Shown: positions 16,961-26,189, counted from the stretch's first letter. The stretch: 64,000 bases of DNA from Ornithinimicrobium cavernae (GCF_003121625.1 NZ_QDDJ01000001.1:248001-312000), one strand, 5' to 3'. A program made the numbers and translations. The notes: generated by a model not told the origin, from the letters alone.

Positions 16961-18336
16961 GAGCGCATCCGGTCGGTCTCTTCGGCCCCGGCGTCATCGG
17001 GCTCCGGGGCTGCCCGCAGCGCCAGCACGGCGAATCCGGCGGCGACCATGATGATGCCGATCACCCACATGCCGGCGTTCTGGGTGCCGGTCAGGTCCTT
17101 GAGCCAGCCCGTGATGTAGGGCGCGAAGAACCCGCTGGCGTTGCCGACCGTGTTGATCAGGGCGATCCCACCGGCAGCCGCCGCACCGGACAGGAACATC
17201 GTCGGCAGCGGCCAGAACGTCGGGAGCGCCGAGCAGATGCACACGCACGTGATGGTGACCGCCACCATGGTGGTGAACGGGGAGTTCAGGTAGAGCGCGA
17301 CCGGGATGGTCACGCCACCGAGGAACAGCGGCAGCGCCACGTGCCAGACCCGCTCCCCCGTCCGGTCCCCGTGCCGGGACCACAGCACCATGGCCACCGC
17401 GGCGAACGCGAAGGGGATGGCGGTGATCAGGCCGACCTGCATCACGGAGTAGTCGGTCTGGAAGGTCTGGGAGAACCCGTCGATGATCGTCGGCAGGAAG
17501 AAGCTCATCGTGTAGAGCCCGTAGACCGTGCCGAAGTAGACGAAGGCGAGTGCCCAGATGCGCGGCTGGACCAGCGCGCGGCGCAGCGGGTAGTGGTAGC
17601 GCTGCGAGGTCTGGGACGCCTCGTGGTCCATCTCGCTGGTCAGCCAGGCCCGCTCCTCGTCGTCCAGCCAGCTGGCCTGGTGCGGCCGGTCCGTGAGATA
17701 GAACCAGCAGGCCACGCCGAGCAGCATGGCCGGGATGCCCTCGACGAGGAACATGAACCGCCACCCGGACATCCCCGGGATGAAGGTGTCACCGGTCTCG
17801 ATGAGCCAGGCGGACAGCGGGGCGCCGACCACGGTGGAGAGCGGGATCGCCAGGAGGAACAGCGCCGTCGCCTTGGCCCTGGACCGCTTCGGGAACCAGT
17901 AGGTCAGGTAGAGGATGATCCCCGGGAAGAACCCGGCCTCGGCGACACCGAGCAGGAAGCGCAGCACGTAGAGCCAGGTGGCGCTGGGAACGAAGGCCAT
18001 GAGGGCGGCCACCAGACCCCAGGAGAAGATGATCCGCGCCAGCCAGCGGCGCCCACCGAACCGGTGCAGCGCCAGGTTGCTCGGCACCTCGAGGAGCAGG
18101 TAGCCGACGAAGAAGATGCCCGAGGCGAGTCCGAACATGGTGGCCGTGAGCCCGAGCTCCTCGTTCATCCCGTTCGGGCCGGCAAAGCCGATGTTCGTGC
18201 GATCCAGGTAGTTGACGAAGTACAGCGCGATGAGGAACGGGATGAGCCGGCGGGTGACCTTGCGCATCACCCGCCGCTCCAGCTCCGGCTGTGCCGTCCG
18301 GCGCTCGTCCGGCACGGCGCTCGATGTCTGGGTCAT
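16957..18336 (-). CDS. MFS transporter, anion:cation symporter (ACS) family
   Basis: The 459-residue protein from the ATG at 18336 (GAAGGAG eight bases upstream) has about 12 hydrophobic segments and ACS-family signatures: FVNYLDRTNIGFA in the first helix, FGLASGIFFVGYLLLEVPSN, RFLLGVAEAGFFPGIILYLT and WFYLTDRP before the central loop. ACS carriers import organic anions such as phthalate, tartrate, glucarate or hydroxyacids with protons. It lies first in the operon with the GlcD-like enzyme and probably imports that enzyme's substrate. It is divergent from the GAF/PucR regulator across 114 bp. Confidence 0.88.
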   Translation of the reverse strand: MTQTSSAVPDERRTAQPELERRVMRKVTRRLIPFLIALYFVNYLDRTNIGFAGPNGMNEELGLTATMFGLASGIFFVGYLLLEVPSNLALHRFGGRRWLARIIFSWGLVAALMAFVPSATWLYVLRFLLGVAEAGFFPGIILYLTYWFPKRSRAKATALFLLAIPLSTVVGAPLSAWLIETGDTFIPGMSGWRFMFLVEGIPAMLLGVACWFYLTDRPHQASWLDDEERAWLTSEMDHEASQTSQRYHYPLRRALVQPRIWALAFVYFGTVYGLYTMSFFLPTIIDGFSQTFQTDYSVMQVGLITAIPFAFAAVAMVLWSRHGDRTGERVWHVALPLFLGGVTIPVALYLNSPFTTMVAVTITCVCICSALPTFWPLPTMFLSGAAAAGGIALINTVGNASGFFAPYITGWLKDLTGTQNAGMWVIGIIMVAAGFAVLALRAAPEPDDAGAEETDRMRS

Positions 18337-18450
18337 GTCACTCCTTCGTGGTCGCCCGGTCCGGGCGTCACGGCACCGTATGACGGCCGGTGCACCGTCG
18401 GCAATGGACGAACCGTCCGGCGTGTGGCCACGATGGTAGAGACTTCCTCC

Positions 18451-20268
18451 ATGAGTGATGGTGACGACCGGGACGGACGGTGGCTGCGGCTCCTGCTGCA
18501 GGACGCCTCGGCCGAGGAGCTGACGGCACACGGTGCGTCGCTTCCCGGTGACGGGGAGCGTCAGGTGCTCAGGGCCCTCCGGCTCAAGACGATGCTGGCC
18601 CAGCGCGCCCAGCGCGCCCGTGAGCTGGCCACCCTCAACGACATCGCCGCGCGGCTGCTGACCCTGCGCTCCCCCGCCGACCTCCTGCCGGAGATCGTGG
18701 ACCAGGCCCGCCGGCTGCTGCGGGTCGACCTGGCCTACCTCGGCCTGGTGCGCGAGGACCCTGGACTCGGCAGGGTGCTGCGCCTCGAGGTGACCAGCGG
18801 TGCCCTGACGCCCGAGCTCGTCGGGGTGGAGGTGCCGATGGACAGCGGGCTCGCTGGGGCGATCCTCACGCAGGCCAAGCCGCTGTGGAGCACCGACTAC
18901 CTGCAGGACCCGACGTTCCGGCACAGCGCGACTGCCGACTCGGCCGCCTCGGCGGAGCACATGCACGGCCTCCTGGGGGCACCACTGACGGTGCGGGGTG
19001 AGGTGGTCGGGGCCCTCTTCGCCTCCGAGCGTGAGCCCCGTGAGTTCGCCGAGGAGGAGGTGACCCTGCTGTGTGCCCTGGCGGCACACGCCGGGATCGC
19101 CCTGGACAACGCGGCGACCCTGGAGCGGCTGGAGGCAGCCAAGGACGAGCTGGCGCGGCGGTCGTCCGAGCTCGAGCAGATCGTGACCTGGGACCGGCGA
19201 CTGACCGAGGTGGTGCTGCGGGGCGGCGGCGTCGACGACCTCCTCGCCGAGGTCACCTCGGCGGTCGGGACGGCCGTGCGGTTCGAGGCGACCGGCACCG
19301 ACCCGGGCGGCAGGCCGGACTCAGTGCGCGGACCGGACCACCGAGACGGTGACGACGGCGCGACCTCGACCGGGTTCGCGCGGGTCGTGGCGGCGGGGAG
19401 CCGTGACCTGGGGACGCTCACCATGCCGGGCGTCGCGGAACCACCGGCGGCCGCGCGGCTCGTGCTGGACCGCGCCGCGCCGGTCCTGGCCCTCGCGATG
19501 CTGGCGCAGGAGGCGGCGGCCGAGGCCAGCGGGCAGGCACGGCACGTCGGGCTGCTCGAGCTACTCACGACGGTCCCGGACGACCCGTTGGGACGCAGCC
19601 GGCAGGCCCGGCTGGCTGGTCTGGATCCCGCCGCCTCCTATGCGGTCGCCGTGGTGCAGGTGCCGGACGAGGACCAACCCACGGCGCGCAAGCGGATCGC
19701 TACCCTGTCACTGCCCGCTGCGGCGAGCGTCGTCTCGCACCAGGGTCGGGTCGTCGTACTCGCGCCGGGACTCTCCCCGGAGGCCCTCGGGGAGCTGCTG
19801 CGCGCCGACGGACACCTCACGGCGGGTCTGGCCGGCCCGGTGGAGGCCACCGGTGACCTGGCCGCGGCACACCGCGAGGCGGTGGAGACGCTGGCCGTGG
19901 TGGGCGCGCTCGAGGGACCGGGCGGCGTGGCGACAGCGGGCCAGCTGGGCCTCTATCGCGTGCTGCTGAGCCACACCGGACGGGCCGAGCTGCAGGAGAC
20001 CTTCCGACGCCGGCTGGGGCCGGTCGAGGACGAGGAGACCCGGCGCGGGGTGCCCCTGCTGCACACGATGCGCGTCTTCCTCGACCAGGGGCGTCGCCCG
20101 GGACCGTCCGCGAGCCTGCTGCGGGTCCACGTCAACACGCTCTATCAACGGCTGACCACCGTGGATCGCCTCCTCGGCGACGGCTGGCGTGAGCCAGCCA
20201 GGTCTCTTGAGCTGCACCTCCTGCTGCGGCTGCAGGACGGCCTCACCGCCCTCCGGGAGCCCAGCTGA
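18451..20268 (+). CDS. GAF-domain PucR/CdaR-type transcriptional regulator
   Basis: About 605 residues from the ATG at 18451; an in-frame ATG at 18433 is possible. A GAF domain spans about residues 60-200 (LATLNDIAARLLTLRS to CALAAHAGIALDNAATLERL), followed by a coiled-coil-like stretch and a middle domain with LLELLTTVPDDPLGRSRQAR, as in CdaR-like regulators. The C-terminal PucR helix-turn-helix is visible as LLHTMRVFLDQGRRPGPSAS with RVHVNTLYQRLTTVDRLLG. It is divergent from the MFS/glcD operon and probably activates it on binding a small organic acid; the ligand is unknown. Confidence 0.85.
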   Translation: MSDGDDRDGRWLRLLLQDASAEELTAHGASLPGDGERQVLRALRLKTMLAQRAQRARELATLNDIAARLLTLRSPADLLPEIVDQARRLLRVDLAYLGLVREDPGLGRVLRLEVTSGALTPELVGVEVPMDSGLAGAILTQAKPLWSTDYLQDPTFRHSATADSAASAEHMHGLLGAPLTVRGEVVGALFASEREPREFAEEEVTLLCALAAHAGIALDNAATLERLEAAKDELARRSSELEQIVTWDRRLTEVVLRGGGVDDLLAEVTSAVGTAVRFEATGTDPGGRPDSVRGPDHRDGDDGATSTGFARVVAAGSRDLGTLTMPGVAEPPAAARLVLDRAAPVLALAMLAQEAAAEASGQARHVGLLELLTTVPDDPLGRSRQARLAGLDPAASYAVAVVQVPDEDQPTARKRIATLSLPAAASVVSHQGRVVVLAPGLSPEALGELLRADGHLTAGLAGPVEATGDLAAAHREAVETLAVVGALEGPGGVATAGQLGLYRVLLSHTGRAELQETFRRRLGPVEDEETRRGVPLLHTMRVFLDQGRRPGPSASLLRVHVNTLYQRLTTVDRLLGDGWREPARSLELHLLLRLQDGLTALREPS

Positions 20269-20371
20269 CGAGCTGCGCTCCCCCGCCACTTCCCGCCCGT
20301 TCACGTCCACGCACGTCGACGTCTCGCCTGAACGTCCTTCTGTCCTCCTGGCCACGGACATCTCGTCCTGC

Positions 20372-20398
20372 AGCCGGTAGCTCTTCTTCGAGCCGGCT
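20372..20398. terminator. Stem-loop after the PucR-type regulator
   Basis: AGCCG and CGGCT arms enclose a second GCTC-TTCTTC-GAGC stem with a three-base bulge on the left, followed by ATTTCC. It lies about 100 bp after the regulator stop and 45 bp from the stop of the convergent PIN toxin gene, so it could serve as a bidirectional terminator. The rest of 20269-20442 shows nothing else. Confidence 0.4.
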
Positions 20399-20442
20399 AT
20401 TTCCAGCCGCGCACACTCGGCACTCGTGCGGCGACTGCCGCT

Positions 20443-20820
20443 CTAGGGCCGACGCGCGTCGACGAGGTCCTCGATGATCCGGAAGTCCCCGACGTTGTGG
20501 GTGAGCAGAGGCACGTTCTCGACGGCGGCGGTCGCAGCGATCGCAAGGTCGATCTGGCGGCGACGTGGATTCCCTCCTCGTTGAGTGACCGCCGCCGCCA
20601 GGCGACCCCAGGCACGGGCTACCTCCGACGTGATGGGGAGTGCGTCGAAGGTGGCCTCCACCACGGCGAGTCGGTCGGTTCGCCGCGCCCTCTCGTCTGG
20701 ATCCGTCGCCACGAGGACACCGAAGTGCAGCTCCGTCAGGGACACGACGCTGATCGCTGCGTCGACGTCACCCGGCGCGTGCTCGCCAATGAGCACCGAT
20801 GTGTCGAGGATGACCCTCAT
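20443..20820 (-). CDS. PIN-domain ribonuclease toxin (VapC-type)
   Basis: The 125-residue protein has the four acidic positions of a PIN nuclease: Asp6 in ILDTSVLI, Glu in SLTELHFG, Asp in RRQIDLAIAATA and Asp in THNVGDFRII. VapC toxins cleave specific tRNA or rRNA sites in a metal-dependent way when freed from antitoxin. The ATG overlaps the antitoxin stop by four bases (ATGA), so it is translated after its antitoxin. The pair is complete and looks intact. Confidence 0.9.
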   Translation of the reverse strand: MRVILDTSVLIGEHAPGDVDAAISVVSLTELHFGVLVATDPDERARRTDRLAVVEATFDALPITSEVARAWGRLAAAVTQRGGNPRRRQIDLAIAATAAVENVPLLTHNVGDFRIIEDLVDARRP

Positions 20821-21062
20821 GGGGTGAAGGGGTCGATGACGCCGGCAGCGAGTGCCGCTACGTCGTCTTCGAAGTCACGTGGGGCCGGGCCTCGCCAGAC
20901 CTGCGCCAAGCTGGCGCCGCTCACCCAGCGACGACGGCCGACTGGCCGCAACTCAGCCACCGGCCGCCCCGCAACGGTCACGGTGAGAGACTCCCCGGCC
21001 TCCACCCGCCGCAACACCTCACCGACGTGATTGCGGAGCACCTTCTGTGGAATCACGTCCAT
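20817..21062 (-). CDS. Phd/YefM-type antitoxin of the PIN toxin
   Basis: The 81-residue protein starts at an ATG preceded by GGAG (21062). The Phd/YefM fold is seen in VIPQKVLRNHVGEVLRRVEA, GESLTVTVAGRPVAELRPV, an N-terminal DNA-binding domain, while the acidic tail WRGPAPRDFEDDVAALAAG should wrap the PIN toxin. A longer frame back to 21176 is open but the ribosome binding site fixes the start. It neutralises the toxin and probably represses its own operon. Confidence 0.87.
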   Translation of the reverse strand: MDVIPQKVLRNHVGEVLRRVEAGESLTVTVAGRPVAELRPVGRRRWVSGASLAQVWRGPAPRDFEDDVAALAAGVIDPFTP

Positions 21063-21160
21063 AATCTCCAAGGTAGCACTTCTGCTACCGAGCACTTGCG
21101 GCATCACGTGCAACGGCAGGGGTCGCGGCCCGACGGCCGCACGTTCCCGGCGCGTCACTC

Positions 21161-22213
21161 TCACCGACGGGCCCATGCCGGCGGCTCGGCCTTGCGGTGC
21201 AACGCCCGTGGCTGCGCCTGCTGACCCGCCTTGGTGATGATGCGACTCACCTGCTCAGGGCGGAGGCCTGATGCGGTGACGCGACCGACGCCGAACCCGT
21301 CGATCCTGAGGTCGTCCTCACGAGACTTCTCGGCCATCAGAGCCTTCCGTCCCGCTGCGGAGTTCTGGGCCGCCTCGACACCGGTCCGGTTGAGACGGTT
21401 CTCCGGTCGGAGGTACTTCTCCCGCCCGTCGTACTCCAGCACCACTCCCAGCTCCGGCAGGTAGAAGTCCACCCGATAGAACGTGCCGGTCTCCGTCCGG
21501 ATCCAGTGCTGCGCTCTGAACCTGAGACCGAGCTGGATGATCACCAGCCGCAGACGGGTCTCGCCGGGCGACTCGGAAAGGCCGTCCGCCAGCCCGAACG
21601 CCCTACGGGCCAGCCCCAGTAGTGGCGTGTGCCGCATCCTCTCCAGCATCTCGGCGATCTCCTGCAAAGTGGTCAGCTCCCTGACGACCGCTGCGTCCAT
21701 GGAGGCCACGGCGTCTACCAGTCCGACCTGCAGCGCCTGGCTGACGACTGCCAGAGGAGGAATCACCAGTCGGCGGCCCTCGTGTTCCGTGATGACGCCG
21801 TCGAGCTCGCAGGTGTGGATGGTGAAGTCATCATGACGTCGCGCCGTCCGACCTCTCGCCGTGTGCACGAGGTGACGTCGGTCCAGCGAGCTCGAAGCGG
21901 CGGGCAGCCCCCACGCGAGGACTGCACTCTGGTGGCTCGCGGCAACCTTGGGGCCGTAGGTGCGCAGCAGGGCATCCAGCAGGAGCAGGTGCCGCCGGTC
22001 TGCGAGCGCGAAGGCGTCGTCTCCGGCACTCCGGCCACCCGGCGGGTTCAGCCTCGCCGCGCTGACATAGACCCCTCGTGCGACCCGGACCAGCTCCTTG
22101 GACCTGACCATGCCGCGGACGACCTCCGGACTGCACCCGAGGTTGCGGGCCTCGGCCGACGTGATGATCCCGTTGCCGTTGCCCTCGAGGAAGGTGCGGA
22201 TGAGCTCTCTCAT
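21161..22213 (-). CDS. AbiEi-like winged-helix plus DUF559-like nuclease-fold protein
   Basis: About 350 residues from the ATG at 22213; an upstream open stretch to 22369 is unlikely to be translated. The N-terminus (GIITSAEARNLGCSPEVVRG with VRVARGVYVSA) matches the winged-helix domain of AbiEi-type antitoxins. The C-terminus (YRVDFYLPELGVVLEYDGREKYL) has the D...ExD pattern of a DUF559/Vsr-like PD-(D/E)XK fold. This architecture is common and largely uncharacterised in actinobacteria. No AbiEii nucleotidyltransferase partner is adjacent. The VapBC-type pair lies just downstream on the same strand, 98 bp away. Confidence 0.75.
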   Translation of the reverse strand: MRELIRTFLEGNGNGIITSAEARNLGCSPEVVRGMVRSKELVRVARGVYVSAARLNPPGGRSAGDDAFALADRRHLLLLDALLRTYGPKVAASHQSAVLAWGLPAASSSLDRRHLVHTARGRTARRHDDFTIHTCELDGVITEHEGRRLVIPPLAVVSQALQVGLVDAVASMDAAVVRELTTLQEIAEMLERMRHTPLLGLARRAFGLADGLSESPGETRLRLVIIQLGLRFRAQHWIRTETGTFYRVDFYLPELGVVLEYDGREKYLRPENRLNRTGVEAAQNSAAGRKALMAEKSREDDLRIDGFGVGRVTASGLRPEQVSRIITKAGQQAQPRALHRKAEPPAWARR

Positions 22214-22395
22214 CCCCGAGAGTCTGGCCAGTTCCGGGATCTCGCGATTCACCCCTGTGGATAACCGCTCGGACGGTCGTCTTGGAGCGCCTGAGCGTTC
22301 TTCCAGCCCCCCAGAGCCGGCTCCAGGAAGCAGAGCGTGCTGCAAGTTGCCCTCGAGGGCTGGGGTCACGGGCGGGCGACAGCCAGCGACCGCAG

Positions 22396-23241
22396 TCAGT
22401 GGCGCGCGGACACCAGCCAGACGGCCGCGGGCACGCGCACCACACCGTCGACCCGGTGAGCGCGCAGGTCCGCGCGGACCGCCTCCAGGAGCTCCGCCCG
22501 GCGCTCTGCCCCGACGAGTGACTGCAGCTGCTCCCAGGCGGTGCGGCCGCTGGAGCTGAGGATCACGGCGAGGCGCTCCTCCACGCCGTCGCTTCCGTCC
22601 ACGCCGTAGTCACAGTGGAAGTCGAACGGGTCGATACCGATCTCGCGCCAGCCCGCCTCCTCCAGCAACGAACGCAGGCGCTCCGCGTCAGCGAACGCCG
22701 TCGGCCCGGGCGCGCCGGGCGCGGGGCGGGGAGGTGGCTCCGGCAGCGCGGCGGCGAGCAGCTCCGCGCCCTGGGTGAAGACGGGGTTCTCCTCGCGGGA
22801 GCGCCAGCAGACGAAGGTCATCGAGGCGTCCGGCCGGGTCGCGCGGCGGAGGTTGGCGAACGCCGCCGCCGGGTCGCCGAAGAACATGACCCCGAAGCGG
22901 GACACCACCGCGTCGAACGGGCGCCCCGGCGCGTCCGCGAGCAGATCGGCCGTCTCCGCGTCGGCCTCGATGACCCTCGCCGCCGGGACCCGTTCCTGCG
23001 CGGCCGCCACCATCACCGGCGAGATGTCGACGCCCACCATCTCGGCGCCGGCCCGCAGCCCCTCCTCCAGCAGCGTCCCGGATCCGCACCCGACATCCAG
23101 CACCCGCTCGCCCTGCCTCCACCCGGCCCGCTGGACGAGCTCGGCGGTCAGCGGCGCGAAGGCCGCGTCAAAGATCCGCTGGTTCGCCACCCAGCCCTGA
23201 CCACCCTGGATCCATCCCTGCCGCACCGCGTCACTGGCCAC
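22396..23241 (-). CDS. Class I SAM-dependent methyltransferase
   Basis: The 281-residue protein starts at a GTG. Motif I is VLDVGCGSGTLLEEG (about 47-61), followed by the acidic loop GVDISPVM and post-motif region FDAVVSRFGVMFFGDP. It resembles UbiE/COQ5-like methyltransferases of unknown small-molecule specificity; the N-terminal GWIQGGQGWVANQRIF is typical of that group. Length is normal. It stands alone, 182 bp from the AbiEi-like gene start and 192 bp after the LAL regulator stop on the same strand. Confidence 0.85.
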   Translation of the reverse strand: MASDAVRQGWIQGGQGWVANQRIFDAAFAPLTAELVQRAGWRQGERVLDVGCGSGTLLEEGLRAGAEMVGVDISPVMVAAAQERVPAARVIEADAETADLLADAPGRPFDAVVSRFGVMFFGDPAAAFANLRRATRPDASMTFVCWRSREENPVFTQGAELLAAALPEPPPRPAPGAPGPTAFADAERLRSLLEEAGWREIGIDPFDFHCDYGVDGSDGVEERLAVILSSSGRTAWEQLQSLVGAERRAELLEAVRADLRAHRVDGVVRVPAAVWLVSARH

Positions 23242-23340
23242 CCTGCCGACTGTATGCCGTGTCCCGGCCCCGCGTCGCGTGTCACGGTGGGCGGTGGCTG
23301 GGTCCGCCGGGTGGGCGGGGGCAAGGTGCGCCTCGTGCAG

Positions 23341-23475
23341 GTGGACGCAGGTCAGTCTGCCTCGGGCAGGTGGACGCAGGTCAGTCCGCCTCGTGCAGGG
23401 CCACCGCCAGCTCGCCGCGCGAGTGGACGCAGGTCAGTCTGCCTCGTGCAGGGCGACAGCCAGCTCGCCGCGGGA
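23341..23475. repeat. Degenerate tandem repeat duplicating the 3' end of the LAL regulator gene
   Basis: Three adjoining units begin GTGGACGCAGGTCAGT: 23341-23369 (29 bp), 23370-23422 (53 bp) and 23423-23475 (53 bp), with a partial unit before (23327-23340) and the start of another at 23476. The 53-bp units include the last codons and stop of the LAL regulator (unit 3) and an almost identical non-coding copy downstream (unit 2). The first unit lacks the 24-bp second half. This is an array grown from the gene's own 3' end. Confidence 0.9.
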
Positions 23476-26166
23476 GTGGATGCCAAGCTTGGTGTAGGCC
23501 TTGCGCAGGTGGTACTCGATCGTCTTGGGGCTGAGGAACAGTGCCGCCCCCGCCTCCCGCGTGGTGCGCCCCCGGGCCAGGAGCAGGCAGACCTGTAGCT
23601 CCTGCGGAGTCAGCGCGCCTGCACCGTCCGCGTCGCGCGGGGGCACCTTCTCGCCCGTGGCGCCGAGCTCGGCGCGCGTGTTGTCCGCCCAGCGCCCGGC
23701 CCCGAGGCCCTCGAAGATCCCCAGGGCCTCCCGGAGGGCCACCCTGGACTGCACCCGGCGTCCCGCCCGGCGCAGGCGCATCCCGTGGGCGAGGTGGGTC
23801 CGGCCGGTCTCGAAGATGTCTCTGGTCCGACCGTGGTGATCCAGCGCAGAGCCGAAGTGCTCCTCGAACGCGTCCTCCACCGCGATGAGCCCCAGGGCAC
23901 GCTCGGCCCGGGCCTGCGACCAGGGCCGAGTGACCGCCCGGACGAGCCCGACGAAGCCGTGCGCCACCTCGAGGGCCTCACGGTCCTGCCCGGTCCGCCT
24001 CAGCGCGTCGACGAACTCGGGCCCGGGATGGAGATCGGGGTCTCGGACATCCAGCTCCTCCAGGCGCCTGGCGAGGGCCCGAAAACGTGCCACAGCCTCC
24101 GGCGCCCGCCCCTGCGACAGCCTCAGATCGCCCAGGGCCAGCTCGCACCAGATCTCCCCGAAGTGGATGAACCGCTCCCGGCACCGGGCCAGCGCCTCGG
24201 TGGCGTGCTGCTGACAGGCGGCGTCCTGACCGCGACGCGACTCGAGCCAGGCCATTCCCGCCAGCGCCATCGCCAGCTCGGTGCTCTGGCCGGTCTCGCG
24301 GGCCAGCCGGGCCGCCTCCTCGTAGTTGGCGGCGGCCCGGTCCCACACGGTGGAGGTCGCCTGGTCCCGGGCCACGTGGAAGAGCAGGTTGGGGAGCACA
24401 CCCACCCCGACACGGGACCGCGCGGCATCCACCAGCGCGCGCAGCTCGGCACCGCTGGCCGCGTCCCTGAGGAACAGCGGCGCCAGCATCAGCCAGGGGA
24501 GGGCGGCCGGGTGCGCCAGCGGGTCACGGGCCTCCGCGAGGTCGGCCACGGCTTCCCGCAGCTGAGGGGTGGAGTCCCGCCGCCCCAGGAGAACGCCGGC
24601 AGCCCCGGCCGCCGCCTGCCCCACCGACCGGGCCAGCGGGTCGGTCGTCAGGCGCAGGGCCGTGGACAGCTCGGACTCCACCCGCGTGAGCGCCGCGGTG
24701 TCGACCAGGTACAGGCAGGCCTGGCACGCATCGGCCAGCAGCAGAACCCGTTCGTCGGGTGTCGCCAGGTCGGCCGCGTGCTCCAGCATGCTCAGCCCTT
24801 CCCGGAGCGAGCCGGACCGCACGGCGATGGTGGCGCGCAGCTCGGCCCCGGCCACCGTCACGGGGCCCGCAGGTGACTCAGCCTGGTCGAGGAGCTGCAG
24901 TGCGCGGGTGGCCTGTCCCCCCGTCCAGGCAGCAGCCGCGGCACCGACGAGGCGTGACCGGGAACGGTCCGGGTCCGTGCTGAACCCGGCCGACCGCTCC
25001 AGCGCGGTCGCGGCGACGGTGAAGGCGCTGCGGGCCGCCGCCCGGCCGGCGAGAGCCTCCAGCTGGGTGGCCAGACCCTCATCGAGTCCGGTCGTCGCGG
25101 CGACCAGGTGCCAGGTGCGTCGGTCGAGGTCAGCGGTGGCGGTGAGCAGGTCGGCCAGAGCACGGTGCACACTGCGGCGGGTGCCGACCGGTGCCGAACC
25201 GTAGGCTGCCGACCGCACCAGGGGGTGCCGGAAGGTCACCCGGCCCCGGTCGACAGTCAGCAGCCCGGCCTGCTGCATCCGCTCAAGACCTGCCGGGTCG
25301 ACGTCGAGGTGTTCGCACCCCGCACGGACCAGCCTCAGGTCACCGCCGGAGACCGCCGCCACGACGGCGACGACGCGGTCCTGGGGAGTGAGCCTCGCGA
25401 GATGACGTGCGAAGGCGTCCTGGAGCCGCTCCGGCAGGGTGTGGGGCAGAACCGAGGGGTCGGTCCCGGTCAGGGCACCGGTGTCGAGGTGGTGGGCCAG
25501 TTCCATCAGTGCCAGCGGGTTCCCGCCGGTCAGGCGGTGCAACCTGTCGAGGTCGGCGCGAGTGCCGACCTCGGAGGCGGACACCAGCCTGGCCGCTGCC
25601 TCTGCGTCCAGCCCGGGAAGCGCGAGCACCGGCAGGTCCCCGAGCGCCTCCGACAGCTCACCGGCCCGCCCGGCCACCAGGACGGCGATGGGGTCCTCCC
25701 CCACCCGCCGGGCGGCGAAGGCCAGCGCCTCCACCGAGGGGCCGTCCGCCCACTGCGCGTCGTCCAGCACGACACAGACCGGCGCCTGCTCCGCATACCT
25801 GCTGAGGAGGCTGATCGTCGCCGCGCCGATCGCGAACCGGTCCGGCACTCCTCCACGACGCAGGCTCAGGGCGCTGCCCAACGCGTCCGCCTGTGGGCCC
25901 GGGATCTCCTCAAGCAGGTGCAGGATCGGCAGCAGGAGGGCGTGCAGCGTGGCGAACGGCAGGTCCTGCTCCACCTCCGTGGCCGTCGCGTGCAGCACGC
26001 GGGCACCGCCGGTGCCGGGACCGGCGAGCGCGTCGACCAGCAGGGCCGTCTTGCCGATCCCCGGGTCACCGGTGACGACCAGGGCCGCGCCGCGGCCGAG
26101 GCGCGCTGACGCCAGGACGCGGGAGACCGCCTCCTGCTCGGCCGACCTGCCGAGGAGCACCACCAC
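23434..26166 (-). CDS. Large ATP-binding LuxR-family (LAL) regulator
   Basis: The 910-residue protein opens with GTG (several tandem GTGs at 26166). An AAA/NACHT-like ATPase is at the N-terminus: Walker A GDPGIGKT at 33-40, Walker B region VCVVLDDAQWADG, and GNPLALMELA of the arm. A long helical TPR-like middle follows, then a C-terminal LuxR helix-turn-helix with LTPQELQVCLLLARGRTTRE and LSPKTIEYHLRKAYTKLGIH. LAL regulators are usually pathway-specific activators. It is divergent from the methyltransferase/glycosyltransferase genes over 118 bp with a nested dyad, so those genes are the likely target. Confidence 0.9.
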   Translation of the reverse strand: MVVLLGRSAEQEAVSRVLASARLGRGAALVVTGDPGIGKTALLVDALAGPGTGGARVLHATATEVEQDLPFATLHALLLPILHLLEEIPGPQADALGSALSLRRGGVPDRFAIGAATISLLSRYAEQAPVCVVLDDAQWADGPSVEALAFAARRVGEDPIAVLVAGRAGELSEALGDLPVLALPGLDAEAAARLVSASEVGTRADLDRLHRLTGGNPLALMELAHHLDTGALTGTDPSVLPHTLPERLQDAFARHLARLTPQDRVVAVVAAVSGGDLRLVRAGCEHLDVDPAGLERMQQAGLLTVDRGRVTFRHPLVRSAAYGSAPVGTRRSVHRALADLLTATADLDRRTWHLVAATTGLDEGLATQLEALAGRAAARSAFTVAATALERSAGFSTDPDRSRSRLVGAAAAAWTGGQATRALQLLDQAESPAGPVTVAGAELRATIAVRSGSLREGLSMLEHAADLATPDERVLLLADACQACLYLVDTAALTRVESELSTALRLTTDPLARSVGQAAAGAAGVLLGRRDSTPQLREAVADLAEARDPLAHPAALPWLMLAPLFLRDAASGAELRALVDAARSRVGVGVLPNLLFHVARDQATSTVWDRAAANYEEAARLARETGQSTELAMALAGMAWLESRRGQDAACQQHATEALARCRERFIHFGEIWCELALGDLRLSQGRAPEAVARFRALARRLEELDVRDPDLHPGPEFVDALRRTGQDREALEVAHGFVGLVRAVTRPWSQARAERALGLIAVEDAFEEHFGSALDHHGRTRDIFETGRTHLAHGMRLRRAGRRVQSRVALREALGIFEGLGAGRWADNTRAELGATGEKVPPRDADGAGALTPQELQVCLLLARGRTTREAGAALFLSPKTIEYHLRKAYTKLGIHSRGELAVALHEAD

Positions 26167-26189
26167 AGTCTAGGTGCGGACCACCAGGG

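Noticed and set aside
15440-17119. A 559-residue frame on the plus strand
   Set aside because: It is the antisense shadow of the GlcD-like gene, with Arg/Gly/Val-rich text and no recognisable motif; high-GC DNA makes long antisense frames common.
17341-18450. Upstream extension of the PucR-type regulator frame
   Set aside because: The extra 370 residues are antisense to the MFS gene and have no family match; the ATG at 18451 gives a normal protein.
21161-22213. A complete AbiE toxin-antitoxin system
   Set aside because: No AbiEii nucleotidyltransferase is adjacent, so only the AbiEi-like half can be supported.
23341-23475. CRISPR-like array
   Set aside because: Units are unequal, contiguous and derived from the gene end, without unique spacers.
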